Of a stretch of 64,000 bases of DNA, positions 48,501 through 56,187 are shown piece after piece. The DNA comes from Streptomyces albofaciens JCM 4342 (lineage in GTDB: Bacteria > Actinomycetota > Actinomycetes > Streptomycetales > Streptomycetaceae). The stretch is from the NCBI RefSeq assembly GCF_008634025.1, contig NZ_PDCM01000002.1:2753001-2817000 (forward strand), read 5' to 3'. The notes beneath the pieces were generated by a model. That model did no database searches and had not been told where the DNA came from. It saw only the letters and a program-made list of their open reading frames with translations. The position numbers and the translations under genes were made by a program. Within the stretch, counting starts at the first letter, position 1, and each line of letters starts with the position of its first letter.

Positions 48501-50750
48501 CTCGACCAGGGTGTGCCGCCACTCGGTCAGCCGGAGCCGTTCGGACTGCGCGTACGGGCCGGTGAGACCGCCCAGGGGCGTCCCCTGCCAGAGTCCGATG
48601 GCCGCGTCGAGCAGCGTACGGGCGCGGGCCCAGTCGCCCTCCTCGCCGGCGGCGCGGGCGGCGCGCTGGTACTCCTCGGCGCGCTCCAGGTCCACGTCGA
48701 GTTCGGTGCCGGCGTCGCCGCGCAGGGCGTAGCCGACGCGCTCACGGGTCAGCAGGTGTTCGTCCTCGCCGAGCGCCTTGCGCAGCCGGGCGACGCTGTG
48801 GTCCAGCATCGACCGGGCACCGCGCGGCGGGTCGCCGCCCCAGAGGGCGCCGAGCAGTTCGGCGTCGGAGGCCACGCCTTCGTGGTGCAGCAGGAGGGCG
48901 GCGAGCAGCGTGCGGTCCAGCCGGGCCGGCACCTCGATCCGCTGGTCCCCCCGCCACAGCGCCACCGGTCCCAGGAGGGTGGCGCGCAGCGGCTCGCGCG
49001 GTTCGTCGGCGGGCAGGACCGGTACGGGCGGGCGGGAGCGGGCGGCGGGCCCGGCGGCTGCTTCGCCCGGCGGCTCCGCGTCCGTGCCGGCCGGTTCCGA
49101 AGTGGCCGTGGCGTACGGCCCGGCCACCGCCACACCACCGCCCAGCCGCTCCAGCACCGGGCTGGCCAGCACCGCGAAGGCCTGTGCCGACTCCTGGAGC
49201 CGCAGCTCCCCGGTCTCGTCGGCGACCAGCGCGGGGAAGTCCGGCAGCCGGCCCATGTACGGCTCCAGGGCGCGGCCGACCGCCTCGACGACGGCCAGGG
49301 CCTGCCGGGTGCCCAGGCCGCTGAAGAGCAGTTCGCGCACGCCGGGCCGGAAGTCGTAGACCGGCTGCCCGGCACCGGTGCCCAGCGGTCCGCCGAGCGG
49401 GCCGAGGGAGGGTGCCCGGCGCGGGTCGGCGACCCGTTCCAGCAGTCCGCCGAGGAGGATCTCGGCGACCTGGGTGGGCCCGGCGTCGGTCATCGTGGCG
49501 GCCCGTACCAGCTGCATCAGGGGGACGGTGAGCGGGTTGATCGCGGAGAGGCGTACGGCCAGGCGGTAGGACTCGGGCGAGAACGCGCCGCGGAAGTGCG
49601 CGATCAGCTCCTCGGCCGACCCGGCGGGCCGCGGCGGGTCCTGCTCCGGGTCCTCGCCGAGCAGCACGGTGTCCACCAGGTGCGGGACGCCGGGGCGGGT
49701 GAGCAGCGCGGTCCACTGGCCGAGCCCGCCCGGCGTCAGCGGGACGACGGGCAGCGCCACCGTCCCCGGCTCCTCGGCCTCCGGGTCCGGCTCGCCGGTC
49801 AGCGGGTCGAGGACGGTGGTCCGGTCCGGCCCGCAGAACTCGGCGGGCGCGGTCAGCAGCCGGGGCTGGGCGTCCAGCGCGGTGCCGCGCCACAGGCGCC
49901 GCGGCAGCGGGTGGAGCACCGCCACCGGCCCGTACCGCCCCCAGCCGCGCACCGCGCGGGCCGCGTCGGGCGTCCGCCACCCCGGGCTCGTGCCGTCGGT
50001 GAGGACGAAGGTCAGGGTGGGGCCGGCGGCCCACGGCAGCCGCTCCAGGACGGCCATCTTCCGGGGATCGAGGGTGCGCACGCGCACGCTCCGGAAGATG
50101 CCGGAGCGGTCCAGCACCGCCCGCAGTTCGCCGGCCAGCTGGCTCCAGACCTGCATCGAGGGCGCGTCGTCCACCAGCAGGACGGCGGACCAGCGGTGTT
50201 CGAGGTCCGGCCGGGACACCACGTCGAACAGCGCGGTCTCCGCGGCGAGCCGTACGGTCGCCTCCACGTCGGTGACGCGCCGGTGCGGGTGCGGCCGGAA
50301 CCGGCGCAGCGGGCGCAGCGCCCGGGACAGGTGCTGGGGCCGGGCGAGGGCGCGGCGGCCGGGGGCCCGGGCGGGGCGTGCGCGGCGGCTGCCCGCGCTG
50401 CCGCCCTCGCTGCCCATCGCGTACAGGGAGCGCTGCGCCGGGAGGGCGGTGGCGCGGTGGCCGCCGGGCGTCGCTTCGGCCCTTTCGGTCTCCCGCTCGT
50501 CCTGCGCCGTATCCGGGCCGTCCGTCCCCCCGGCCCGCGCGCCGGTGTCCGCCGCGTCCTCCGCCGTGGGCCCGGTGTCCCCGTCGTCGCCCCCGGACGG
50601 GCCGGCGTCCGCCCCGGGCTCCTCCTCGGCCGCGGCCTGCCGCCGCTCGCCCTCGCGCACCGCGCGGGCCAGCCACAGGACGTCCAGCAGCTCGTGCGCC
50701 TCCAGGTCGTAGCCCTGCCCGGCGAGGACCTGCCGCAGCCGGTCGATCAT
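45579..50750 (-). CDS. SAV_2336-type vWA-like / double SARP (BTAD) / NB-ARC / TPR fusion protein
   Basis: 1723 residues, last gene of a four-gene operon, with ATGA overlap to the MoxR gene. In order: a short helical N terminus MIDRLRQVLAGQGYDLEAHE (1-35) and an acidic low-complexity linker (about 36-110). A vWA-like region (about 165-330) has SAVLLVDDAPSMQVWSQLAG and LTFVLTDGTSPGW; its metal site is altered (DDAPS instead of DxSxS). A helical part (to about 510) and a linker follow. Next is a first OmpR-type winged helix plus BTAD (about 580-800, LRATLLGPVALWRGDQRIEV), then a second such module (about 810-1030, PLRITVLGRVRMHRGD). An NB-ARC ATPase (about 1065-1370) has Walker A SGGAGVGKTSLA and Walker B RRLIVVLDEVRD, and TPRs run to the end. 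The vWA-like part links it to the MoxR and VMAP neighbours, and the remainder resembles AfsR-type regulators. It may bind DNA and sense signals through NB-ARC oligomers. Function is inferred only. Confidence 0.82.
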   Translation of the reverse strand: MIDRLRQVLAGQGYDLEAHELLDVLWLARAVREGERRQAAAEEEPGADAGPSGGDDGDTGPTAEDAADTGARAGGTDGPDTAQDERETERAEATPGGHRATALPAQRSLYAMGSEGGSAGSRRARPARAPGRRALARPQHLSRALRPLRRFRPHPHRRVTDVEATVRLAAETALFDVVSRPDLEHRWSAVLLVDDAPSMQVWSQLAGELRAVLDRSGIFRSVRVRTLDPRKMAVLERLPWAAGPTLTFVLTDGTSPGWRTPDAARAVRGWGRYGPVAVLHPLPRRLWRGTALDAQPRLLTAPAEFCGPDRTTVLDPLTGEPDPEAEEPGTVALPVVPLTPGGLGQWTALLTRPGVPHLVDTVLLGEDPEQDPPRPAGSAEELIAHFRGAFSPESYRLAVRLSAINPLTVPLMQLVRAATMTDAGPTQVAEILLGGLLERVADPRRAPSLGPLGGPLGTGAGQPVYDFRPGVRELLFSGLGTRQALAVVEAVGRALEPYMGRLPDFPALVADETGELRLQESAQAFAVLASPVLERLGGGVAVAGPYATATSEPAGTDAEPPGEAAAGPAARSRPPVPVLPADEPREPLRATLLGPVALWRGDQRIEVPARLDRTLLAALLLHHEGVASDAELLGALWGGDPPRGARSMLDHSVARLRKALGEDEHLLTRERVGYALRGDAGTELDVDLERAEEYQRAARAAGEEGDWARARTLLDAAIGLWQGTPLGGLTGPYAQSERLRLTEWRHTLVEDRIETDLRLGHYARAQAELAELVARYPSRARLADLLARAWGWGGTERADASARDGAPARPDREPLRITVLGRVRMHRGDTALATGSPQQRALLAVLALRGGRAASVDDLAEAVWGDEPPRAAHAALRTYASRLRKALGPDSGVLVSEGGGYALRPYGGTDIVVDLRQAEELAATAAAARAAHDWERAWEALDSAVALWRDGEPLAGLSGPYLAAESRRLTDWRRTLIEDRTEAELRLGRHAAAEEALTWLLYLDPARKRTRELLARALAHDEPVSPGLRSMLRAGRYGPRQERAGGRRAEARQLTEHLSREGDTARTACVVSGGAGVGKTSLAAQVTDALQERFPDGRLYAIMPAAGDPEAAVAHLAGALLRQLGLRAAEIPEDPAERLAFYGTVVRGRRLIVVLDEVRDVEPVLPLLPEAPGAALVIGRDRPPSGLPGVLSLHLEAMSTADALELLTLRVGEERVAARRAVARAALEACGCSEAAVDAVAAELMLEGGTDRTAAEALITATALRLTHDLAPPALAAFRLLALPDCPDLSASAVATLTGTGPADAQAHLTTLARTGLVKVPAPGRYRHREALASFAYENLTAHTSPAERRAALSRLLDWYLVTALWAYALDAPDAPLLHQVAAVGTPVTSPRPADRRAAADWWAAEGTGALSVVRQSAELLSEGHAARGADALLLLAPLLGTGRHTEAYEAAARAVADRAAADHDRRAEGRARLACARACLTAERFDRADDEARRAYRLGLDAGDPVTSGRAPLVRGAAAFALGRSDAEQHFTLAMSHCQVQGDRLGEAAVLVERSRLYGGGRAAEHDVALAERAVRILRSAGQGHGLGTALYFLAVARASTGSHEKALDALEEALPVFEAAGQRLWAGLAQLRTAESLLAVGPAKDAVQAAGAAVRLLGELGDNRRWADGLTLLGHAYDASGDAEQAHACWERAAGLYETLNETVPRARPRTPPLEPGAAGA

Positions 50751-51766
50751 GGCGACATGGGTTCGTCCAGGCGGTGCATGACCGCGGAGAGCAGCTCGTC
50801 CTTGGTCAGGTCGGCACCGGTGATCCGCAGGTGGACGGCGGCCAGCAGCTGGTCGGTGGCCAGGGTCTCGGTCTTGGAGCGCTGGAGGAAGCCGTCGATC
50901 AGGTCCTCGGCCTCGGCGAGCGCGGCCGGTCCCAGGTTGTGGGCGACGATGTCGCGCAGCCGCTCGGGCGTGGGGTCGGGCAGGTCCAGGCGGACGCAGC
51001 GGCGCAGGAAGGCGGGCGGGAACTCCCGTTCACCGTTGCTGGTCATCACCACGACCGGGAAGTGCGCGCAGGAGACGACGCCGCGGTGCACCCGCACCCG
51101 CTCCCGGCTGCCGTCGGTCAGGACGTGCACGTCCTGGTGCTGCTCGGACAGCCGGGCCAGCTCCGGGATCTCGAACTCGCCCTCCTCCAGGACCACCAGC
51201 AGGTCGTTGGGCAGGTCGATGTCGGACTTGTCCAGCTCGTCGACGAGCAGCACCCGCGGCCGGTCGGTGGCGGCCAGCGCCGTGCCCAGCGGGCCCAGGC
51301 GCAGATAGTGGCCGATGTCGGTGGTGAAGGAGCCGCGGTGGTCCTTGAGGCGGCGCGGTGCCGTACGGGCGGCCTCGCGCTCGCGCCGCAGCGACGCCTC
51401 GCGCAGCCGGCCCACCGCGTCGTAGCGGTACAGCGCGTCGGCGAGAGTGGAGCGGCTGTTGACGGACCAGCGCAGTACGTCGCCGAGGCCCAGCTCGGAC
51501 GCGATGGCGCGGGCCAGCGAGCTCTTGCCGGTGCCCGGGCGGCCGGTGACCAGCAGCGGGCGGTGCAGGTGCAGGGCCGCGTTGACGACGGACACCTCGT
51601 TGCGGTCCAGCAGGTACGGCGCGGGCGTCTCGGCCCTCCTGCGCGCGGCGGCGAAGTAGCGCCACGGGGGCGCCGCGGGCAGGGGTGCGGGGCCGCGGAA
51701 CACCCACCAGCCCTCGGGCTCCGGCCCGGCTCCCGGGCCGTGGTCGGGTGTGCTCTGTGGGGCCAC
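50747..51766 (-). CDS. MoxR-family AAA+ ATPase
   Basis: A 339-residue ATPase. After a Pro-rich start, RPLLVTGRPGTGKSSLARAI is Walker A (about 70-80), RVLLVDELDKSDIDLPNDLL Walker B (about 168-187), FPVVVMTSNGEREFPPAFLR the sensor region, and CVRLDLPDPTPERLRDIVAH the lid. MoxR proteins usually act with vWA-domain partners as remodelling chaperones. Here the partner is the protein encoded by the next gene (ATGA overlap), and the protease-VMAP gene is 35 bases upstream. GTG 51766 has AAGGAG eight bases before it. Such MoxR + VMAP + vWA sets are known as ternary conflict systems. Confidence 0.88.
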   Translation of the reverse strand: MAPQSTPDHGPGAGPEPEGWWVFRGPAPLPAAPPWRYFAAARRRAETPAPYLLDRNEVSVVNAALHLHRPLLVTGRPGTGKSSLARAIASELGLGDVLRWSVNSRSTLADALYRYDAVGRLREASLRREREAARTAPRRLKDHRGSFTTDIGHYLRLGPLGTALAATDRPRVLLVDELDKSDIDLPNDLLVVLEEGEFEIPELARLSEQHQDVHVLTDGSRERVRVHRGVVSCAHFPVVVMTSNGEREFPPAFLRRCVRLDLPDPTPERLRDIVAHNLGPAALAEAEDLIDGFLQRSKTETLATDQLLAAVHLRITGADLTKDELLSAVMHRLDEPMSP

Positions 51767-51801
51767 GGGTCGTTCTCCTTCGTCCTTGCTCGCTTGCTGC
51801 G

Positions 51802-54054
51802 TCACGGCTGGGTCAGGACCCAGGCGTCCGGGGCCAGTTGGGGTGGCCGGTGGTCGGGCGCGTCGTACATCAGGGACAGCTGGCGTCCCCGGTGGTGCGT
51901 CGAGGCGGCCTCGGCGACCGCCTTGGCCCGCTCCAGGCGTACGGTCTCGGGCAGCTGGGTGTGGTGCCCGCCCCTGACCAGTTCGAGCAGGCCGGCGGCG
52001 ACCCCCTCGCCGTGCTCCTCGCGGTGCCACAGGACGGTGTGGACGCCCGCCTGGACGCACTGGCGCAGCAGCGTCCCGTGGTGGCGCGGTTCGCAGCACA
52101 CGATGACCGTGCCCACCTCGGGCTGCATCTCCAGCCGGGCGCGGGCCACCTTGCGGTCGGTGCAGTCGTGGCCCAGCACCAGGCTGCGGGCGCCGTCCAG
52201 GGCGGCGGTGCGCCGCTTCCACCCGGCGTAGCTCGCGGGGGAGCGCCGGGCGGTGCGGATCACCACCCGGCGGGTGAAACCCAGTTCGAAGGGGCCGTCC
52301 TCGTCGCTGTCGAAGGACTCCCAGCGGTCCACCGGCAGGCCGAGCCAGGCGGCGGGCAGGAAGAACTCGACGAGGGCGGGCTCGGGGTCCTCGCGGATCT
52401 CGTTGACCAGGACGCGGTGGATGTCGTCCACGACCTGTTCGCTGGTCACCTCCGCGTCCTGGGCGAGGACGAGGACGTGCGGGGCGTCGCCGCCGCTCCA
52501 GGCCCAGACCTGGTACGTGTAGTGCTGTCCGTTGGCGGCGGGCAGCAGTTCGACCTGGACGCGGGGCACTTTCGACAGCCGGGTGCCGTTGTGGCGCGCG
52601 GCCGGGGCCGTGCGGTTCGGCCGGGGTGTCATGGTCACGGTGCCGTCGCCGATCCCCGCCCAGCCGCCCGGCCGCCGCTCGTGATGGCCGCAGACGGCGG
52701 CCCGGTGCTCCGCCGCGACGGCCCGCGCGCGCTCGGTGTGCTGGTCCCGCACATCGGCCGTGTACTGCCGTACGGCGGCCAGGTCCACCCCGAGCCGTGC
52801 GGCGGCGCGCTGCGCCCAGGCCGCCAGGTCCTCGGCCAGGTCCGGGCCCGTCTCGCTCTCCGCCACGCCGATGCGCACCACGCCCTGGAGCAGCGGCGGC
52901 ATCAGCTGGTCGCCCGGGGCCTCGTACCCCTCCAGGACGTCGACGGCGTCGGCCAGGCCGGTCACCGCGGGCAGTTCGATGGCGTGCGGCAGGACGGTGT
53001 CCAGCAGCGCGCGGGGGTCCGTGCGGACGCACTGCGCCAGCAGGCCGGTCAGGCCGCGCCGCTGGCCGTGGGTCAGGCACTCGCCGGGGCTGACCGTGCG
53101 GGCCACCTTGCGCAGCCGCTCCCACTGCGGGCCGCTGCCGTCCGGCGCCACCTCCCGTACGGCCTGGAGCAGTTCGGGCACTCCGCGCCGGACGCCCACG
53201 GCCAGGCCGACCAGCCGGTCGAGGTCGGCGCCGAGGCCGCGGGACGGGCGCCCCAGCCGGGAGGCGAGCAGTTCCTCGCAGCGGCGGACCAGGTCCGGGG
53301 TGGTCAGGACGGTCTCCAGGACGGCCAGCAGCTGCTGGACGCCGCGCCGGGCGGTGGGCACCACGGGCGGCGGCAACTCGGTCAGTTCGGCCTCGACGGC
53401 GGGGACGCTGATCGCGTACAGCGTGGCCGCGGCCGGGGACCGGCCCGCCGGGCGCGCGCCGGACGCGGCCTGGAGGTCGGCGACGACGATGCCGACGACG
53501 GCCTGGCGTTCGCGGTCCCACAGCGGACCGCCGCTGAACCCCTCCTTGACCTCCGTGCCGCCGACCACGTCGAGCGTCACCCAGGGCGGCGCGGAGGCCC
53601 GGGGCACCGCGCGCACGGTGGGCAGCGGATGGCCGCTGGCCCACAGGGCGATGACCTCGTTGCCGTAGGCGTGCGGGAGGAAGGGGGCCGGTTCGGCGCC
53701 GGCGGGCGCGGGCCCCGGCAGCCGGAGCACGGCCAGGTCGCCGTGGTAGAGCAGTGCGCCGGGCGGCACGGGCCCGCTCCCGCCCGGCGCGCGCGGCGGG
53801 CTCCACAGGCCGGGCTCGACCTGGGCGGTCAGTTCACGGTCGGGCGCGACGTGCGGCAGCCGGACGCGGACGGTGCGGCCCGGCCCCGGCAGCGCCTGTT
53901 CGTAGCGGTCCCGGCCGAGCGCGCTGTTGACGACATGCGCGCAGGTCAGTACGAGGTCGTCGCTGACCAGCACGCCCGCGCCGACGGCCCGTCCGTCGTC
54001 GCGGACCGAGACGAAGGAGCGGTACAGCGGCTGATCCACGCCGGACACCACCAC
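51802..54054 (-). CDS. Trypsin-like serine protease fused to a VMAP-C-like domain
   Basis: A 750-residue protein. Residues about 10-200 are a trypsin-like protease with all three catalytic residues: His in VLTCAHVVNSA (about 39), Asp in YHGDLAVLRL (about 105) and Ser in EGFSGGPLWDRE (about 174). No signal peptide is visible, so it should act inside the cell. A helical middle (about 240-470, repeated ECLTHGQRRGLTGLLAQCV-like pieces) leads to a C-terminal domain (about 499-750) with VQVELLPAANGQHYTYQVWA, FFLPAAWLGLPVDRWE and VIVCCEPRHHGTLLRQCVQA. I recognise the last as the VMAP-C region of vWA-MoxR-associated proteins. A GTG start near 54054 lies seven bases after the Trypco1 stop. Protease targets are unknown. 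Confidence 0.85.
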   Translation of the reverse strand: MVVSGVDQPLYRSFVSVRDDGRAVGAGVLVSDDLVLTCAHVVNSALGRDRYEQALPGPGRTVRVRLPHVAPDRELTAQVEPGLWSPPRAPGGSGPVPPGALLYHGDLAVLRLPGPAPAGAEPAPFLPHAYGNEVIALWASGHPLPTVRAVPRASAPPWVTLDVVGGTEVKEGFSGGPLWDRERQAVVGIVVADLQAASGARPAGRSPAAATLYAISVPAVEAELTELPPPVVPTARRGVQQLLAVLETVLTTPDLVRRCEELLASRLGRPSRGLGADLDRLVGLAVGVRRGVPELLQAVREVAPDGSGPQWERLRKVARTVSPGECLTHGQRRGLTGLLAQCVRTDPRALLDTVLPHAIELPAVTGLADAVDVLEGYEAPGDQLMPPLLQGVVRIGVAESETGPDLAEDLAAWAQRAAARLGVDLAAVRQYTADVRDQHTERARAVAAEHRAAVCGHHERRPGGWAGIGDGTVTMTPRPNRTAPAARHNGTRLSKVPRVQVELLPAANGQHYTYQVWAWSGGDAPHVLVLAQDAEVTSEQVVDDIHRVLVNEIREDPEPALVEFFLPAAWLGLPVDRWESFDSDEDGPFELGFTRRVVIRTARRSPASYAGWKRRTAALDGARSLVLGHDCTDRKVARARLEMQPEVGTVIVCCEPRHHGTLLRQCVQAGVHTVLWHREEHGEGVAAGLLELVRGGHHTQLPETVRLERAKAVAEAASTHHRGRQLSLMYDAPDHRPPQLAPDAWVLTQP

Positions 54055-54061
54055 GCCGCCC

Positions 54062-54484
54062 TCAGGTCGTACTGCCGCTGCCGAGGTTCCAGGTGGCGGA
54101 GACCTTGAAGCTGGCCTCGCCGTTGCCGGAGAAGACCCCCAGGCTCAGGTCCGAGCCGAGGGTGACCCCGAACTCCACCGTGACCTCGTCCGGCCGGTGA
54201 TCGCCGTCGGCGAGCGAGCGGTGGATGCTGCCCAGGACGGAGCCGAGCGGGCGCAGCGCGCCCTCCAGCGCCTCGCCGCCCCGGGTCAGCGCCCGGGCGA
54301 CCCGGCCGTCCACGCTGACCGGCCGGGCGTGGCCGTAGCCGTCGGGCAGCTCCAGCTCCCCGTCGTCGTCCTTCCCGGCGGGCGCCCCGTCGGGCAGCAC
54401 CGGGCCGCCCGCGCCGGTCGGTGTCAAGTGCAGCCAGATGACCGTGTCTTCGTCGATGCTCAGTGGCAGTGGCATGTCCCCCAT
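54062..54484 (-). CDS. Trypco1 / CU044_2847-like small protein (140 aa)
   Basis: First gene of the operon. MGDMPLPLSIDEDTVIWLHL is followed by a disordered Gly/Pro/Asp stretch, RVARALTRGGEALEGALRPL (helix) and the C-terminal VTVEFGVTLGSDLSLGVFSG / NGEASFKVSATWNLG beta part. This plan (short beta hairpin, helix, EFGxxLxxxxG..F) is that of the trypsin-co-occurring domain 1, whose genes usually stand beside protease-VMAP genes. It may act as the protease substrate or trigger. ATG 54484 has no ribosome site; ATG 54475 is a possible start. The promoter should lie within the 75 bases before the thioesterase stop, where I see none of consensus form. Confidence 0.78.
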   Translation of the reverse strand: MGDMPLPLSIDEDTVIWLHLTPTGAGGPVLPDGAPAGKDDDGELELPDGYGHARPVSVDGRVARALTRGGEALEGALRPLGSVLGSIHRSLADGDHRPDEVTVEFGVTLGSDLSLGVFSGNGEASFKVSATWNLGSGSTT

Positions 54485-54559
54485 GTGATCAGTCTGGCAC
54501 GTCACCGGGGCCGACGCGCCCCCTTTGAAACAGGCGGTTCGCGCGGGCGCCACCGGCGC

Positions 54560-55417
54560 TCAGGCCGCCGCGGCGGGCCTCGGCGCGCGGGCGAGCTGGC
54601 GGGACTGGGCGACGAGGCGGTCCGCGCTGTCCCAGACCTCCGCGTCCTCCTCCAGGAAGCCGCCCGCCAGGTTGCGGGTGGTGATGGCGACGCGCAGCGG
54701 TCCCGGGGCCGGGCGGCAGCGGATGTGGGTGGTCAGCTCGACGGTGGGGACCCAGCCGGTCAGGCCGAGTTCGAAGGCGGTGGGCGGCAGCGCGTCGACC
54801 GTCAGCAGCAGCGAGAGCGGGTCGGGGTCGCGGCCGTCGGCGAGCCCGAACCAGCCGCGCATCTCGCCGTTCCCGGAGGGCGCGCCGACGGCCCAGCCGC
54901 AGGTCGCCGGGTCCAGCCGGATGGTGAGCCGGTCGGTGATGGCGGTGCTGCCGGGGATGGGCGACTGCCCCTCGGGGGCGCTGTCGGTGCCGAGGCAGTG
55001 CTCGTAGGGCGGGATGGCCGGCGGCTTGGCGGTGGTGCGTACGTCGTCGTCGAGCGCGTCGAGGTCGCCGTACGCGGCGAGCACCCGCAGCCGCTCCACC
55101 TCGGTGCCGTCCTCCTCGAACTGGACGAGGACGGCGGTGCCGGTGGACATGGTGCGGCCGGTGCGCACGGTCTCGGTGCGGATGACGGCCGGGCCGGGGA
55201 CGGAGGCGGTCAGGTAGTGCGCGGTGACCGAGAAGGGGTGGGGGTGCGGCAGGGCGTCGCCCAGGGCCCGGCCCATGAGGGCGAGCAGGTAGCCGCCGTT
55301 GACCGCGTGGATGATCGTCCAGCCGGCCGAGAGCTGGGCCTCGTAGTGCCCGGGGGCCCGGCGGACGACCGCCGTGTCGCGGTCGAATTCGCTGTTACCT
55401 ATGGTCACCTGTGCCAT
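54560..55417 (-). CDS. Thioesterase-family protein (TesB/acyl-CoA thioesterase-like double hotdog)
   Basis: A 285-residue protein with two hotdog-like halves. First half: GHYEAQLSAGWTIIHAVNGG, then FSVTAHYLTASVPGPAVIRT and FEEDGTEVERLRVLAAYGDL. Second half: GEMRGWFGLADGRDPDPLSL and TGWVPTVELTTHIRCRPAPG. It matches the acyl-CoA thioesterase-like HGG group. It should hydrolyse acyl thioesters, but the acyl chain is unknown. ATG 55417 is the natural start, divergent from the TRIC-like gene. Confidence 0.85.
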   Translation of the reverse strand: MAQVTIGNSEFDRDTAVVRRAPGHYEAQLSAGWTIIHAVNGGYLLALMGRALGDALPHPHPFSVTAHYLTASVPGPAVIRTETVRTGRTMSTGTAVLVQFEEDGTEVERLRVLAAYGDLDALDDDVRTTAKPPAIPPYEHCLGTDSAPEGQSPIPGSTAITDRLTIRLDPATCGWAVGAPSGNGEMRGWFGLADGRDPDPLSLLLTVDALPPTAFELGLTGWVPTVELTTHIRCRPAPGPLRVAITTRNLAGGFLEEDAEVWDSADRLVAQSRQLARAPRPAAAA

Positions 55418-55556
55418 GCGCGGCACGCTACACGGATTTGTTACTGACCGGTAGACCCTTTTTCCTTCAACGTCCGGGCCCCGCGGGCGGCCCCGCCGGA
55501 CCGGCCGGACCACCGCGGCCGCGCGGCCCGGCCCGACGGCCTGAGATCATGCCCCC

Positions 55557-56171
55557 ATGCTTCACGTGCTCTACCTGGTCGGCATCGCGGCCTTCGCCGC
55601 GAGCGGGGTGCTGGCCGCGTACCGCGCCAACATGGACCCGTTCGGCGGTCTGGTGCTGGCGTTCGCCGCCGCCACCGCCGGCGGCACCCTGCGCAGCCTG
55701 ATCCTCGACGACCACCCGCTCTACTGGACCCACGACTGGGTCCTGCTCACACTGATCATCTGCGTCAGCGTGGGCACCATCGTCTACCTGCGCTACTGGC
55801 AGCTCCCCCGCAAATCCCTGCTCGTCGTGGACGCGGTCGGGCTCTCCGTCGTCACCGTCATCGCCGCCCGCGCCGCCATCGCCGCGGGCGCGACCCCGCT
55901 GGCGGTGCTCATCCTCGCGGTGATGAGCGGCGTGGTCGGCGAGGTCATCCGCGACGTGCTGTGCGGGGAATTCCCGCCCCTCCTGCTGCGCGAGGACGTC
56001 TACGCCATCGCCGCCCTCGCGGGCGCCGCCTCCTACCTGGGCCTCCACCACCTCCACGTCCGCGCGGACGTGGCCGCCGTGGTCTCGGCCGGCCTGGTCT
56101 TCGCGCTGCGCATGGCGGCGGTCTACTTCGGCTTCCACCTGCCCCGGCCGCAACAGCTGAAGCCGCGGTAA
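55557..56171 (+). CDS. TRIC-like cation channel family membrane protein (UPF0126)
   Basis: A 204-residue protein with seven hydrophobic segments in two repeated halves, the YadS/UPF0126 fold now placed with trimeric intracellular cation channels. Half one: VGIAAFAASGVLAAYRANMD and ATAGGTLRSLILDDHPLYW. Half two: LLVVDAVGLSVVTVIAARAA and MSGVVGEVIRDVLCGEFPPL. The usual GGxxRD in half one reads GGTLRS, while half two keeps IRDVL. Substrate may be cations or small organic ions, and the physiological role in Streptomyces is unknown. ATG 55557 is used. Confidence 0.85.
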   Translation: MLHVLYLVGIAAFAASGVLAAYRANMDPFGGLVLAFAAATAGGTLRSLILDDHPLYWTHDWVLLTLIICVSVGTIVYLRYWQLPRKSLLVVDAVGLSVVTVIAARAAIAAGATPLAVLILAVMSGVVGEVIRDVLCGEFPPLLLREDVYAIAALAGAASYLGLHHLHVRADVAAVVSAGLVFALRMAAVYFGFHLPRPQQLKPR

Positions 56172-56187
56172 CCGTTCCGGCGCCTCG

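Noticed and set aside
46722..51308. A 1528-codon open frame on the plus strand across the large operon
   Set aside because: It is antisense to the vWA/SARP/NB-ARC gene, whose domains are clear. Its own translation is Gly/Gln/Arg/His-rich without domains, as expected from high-GC shadow frames.
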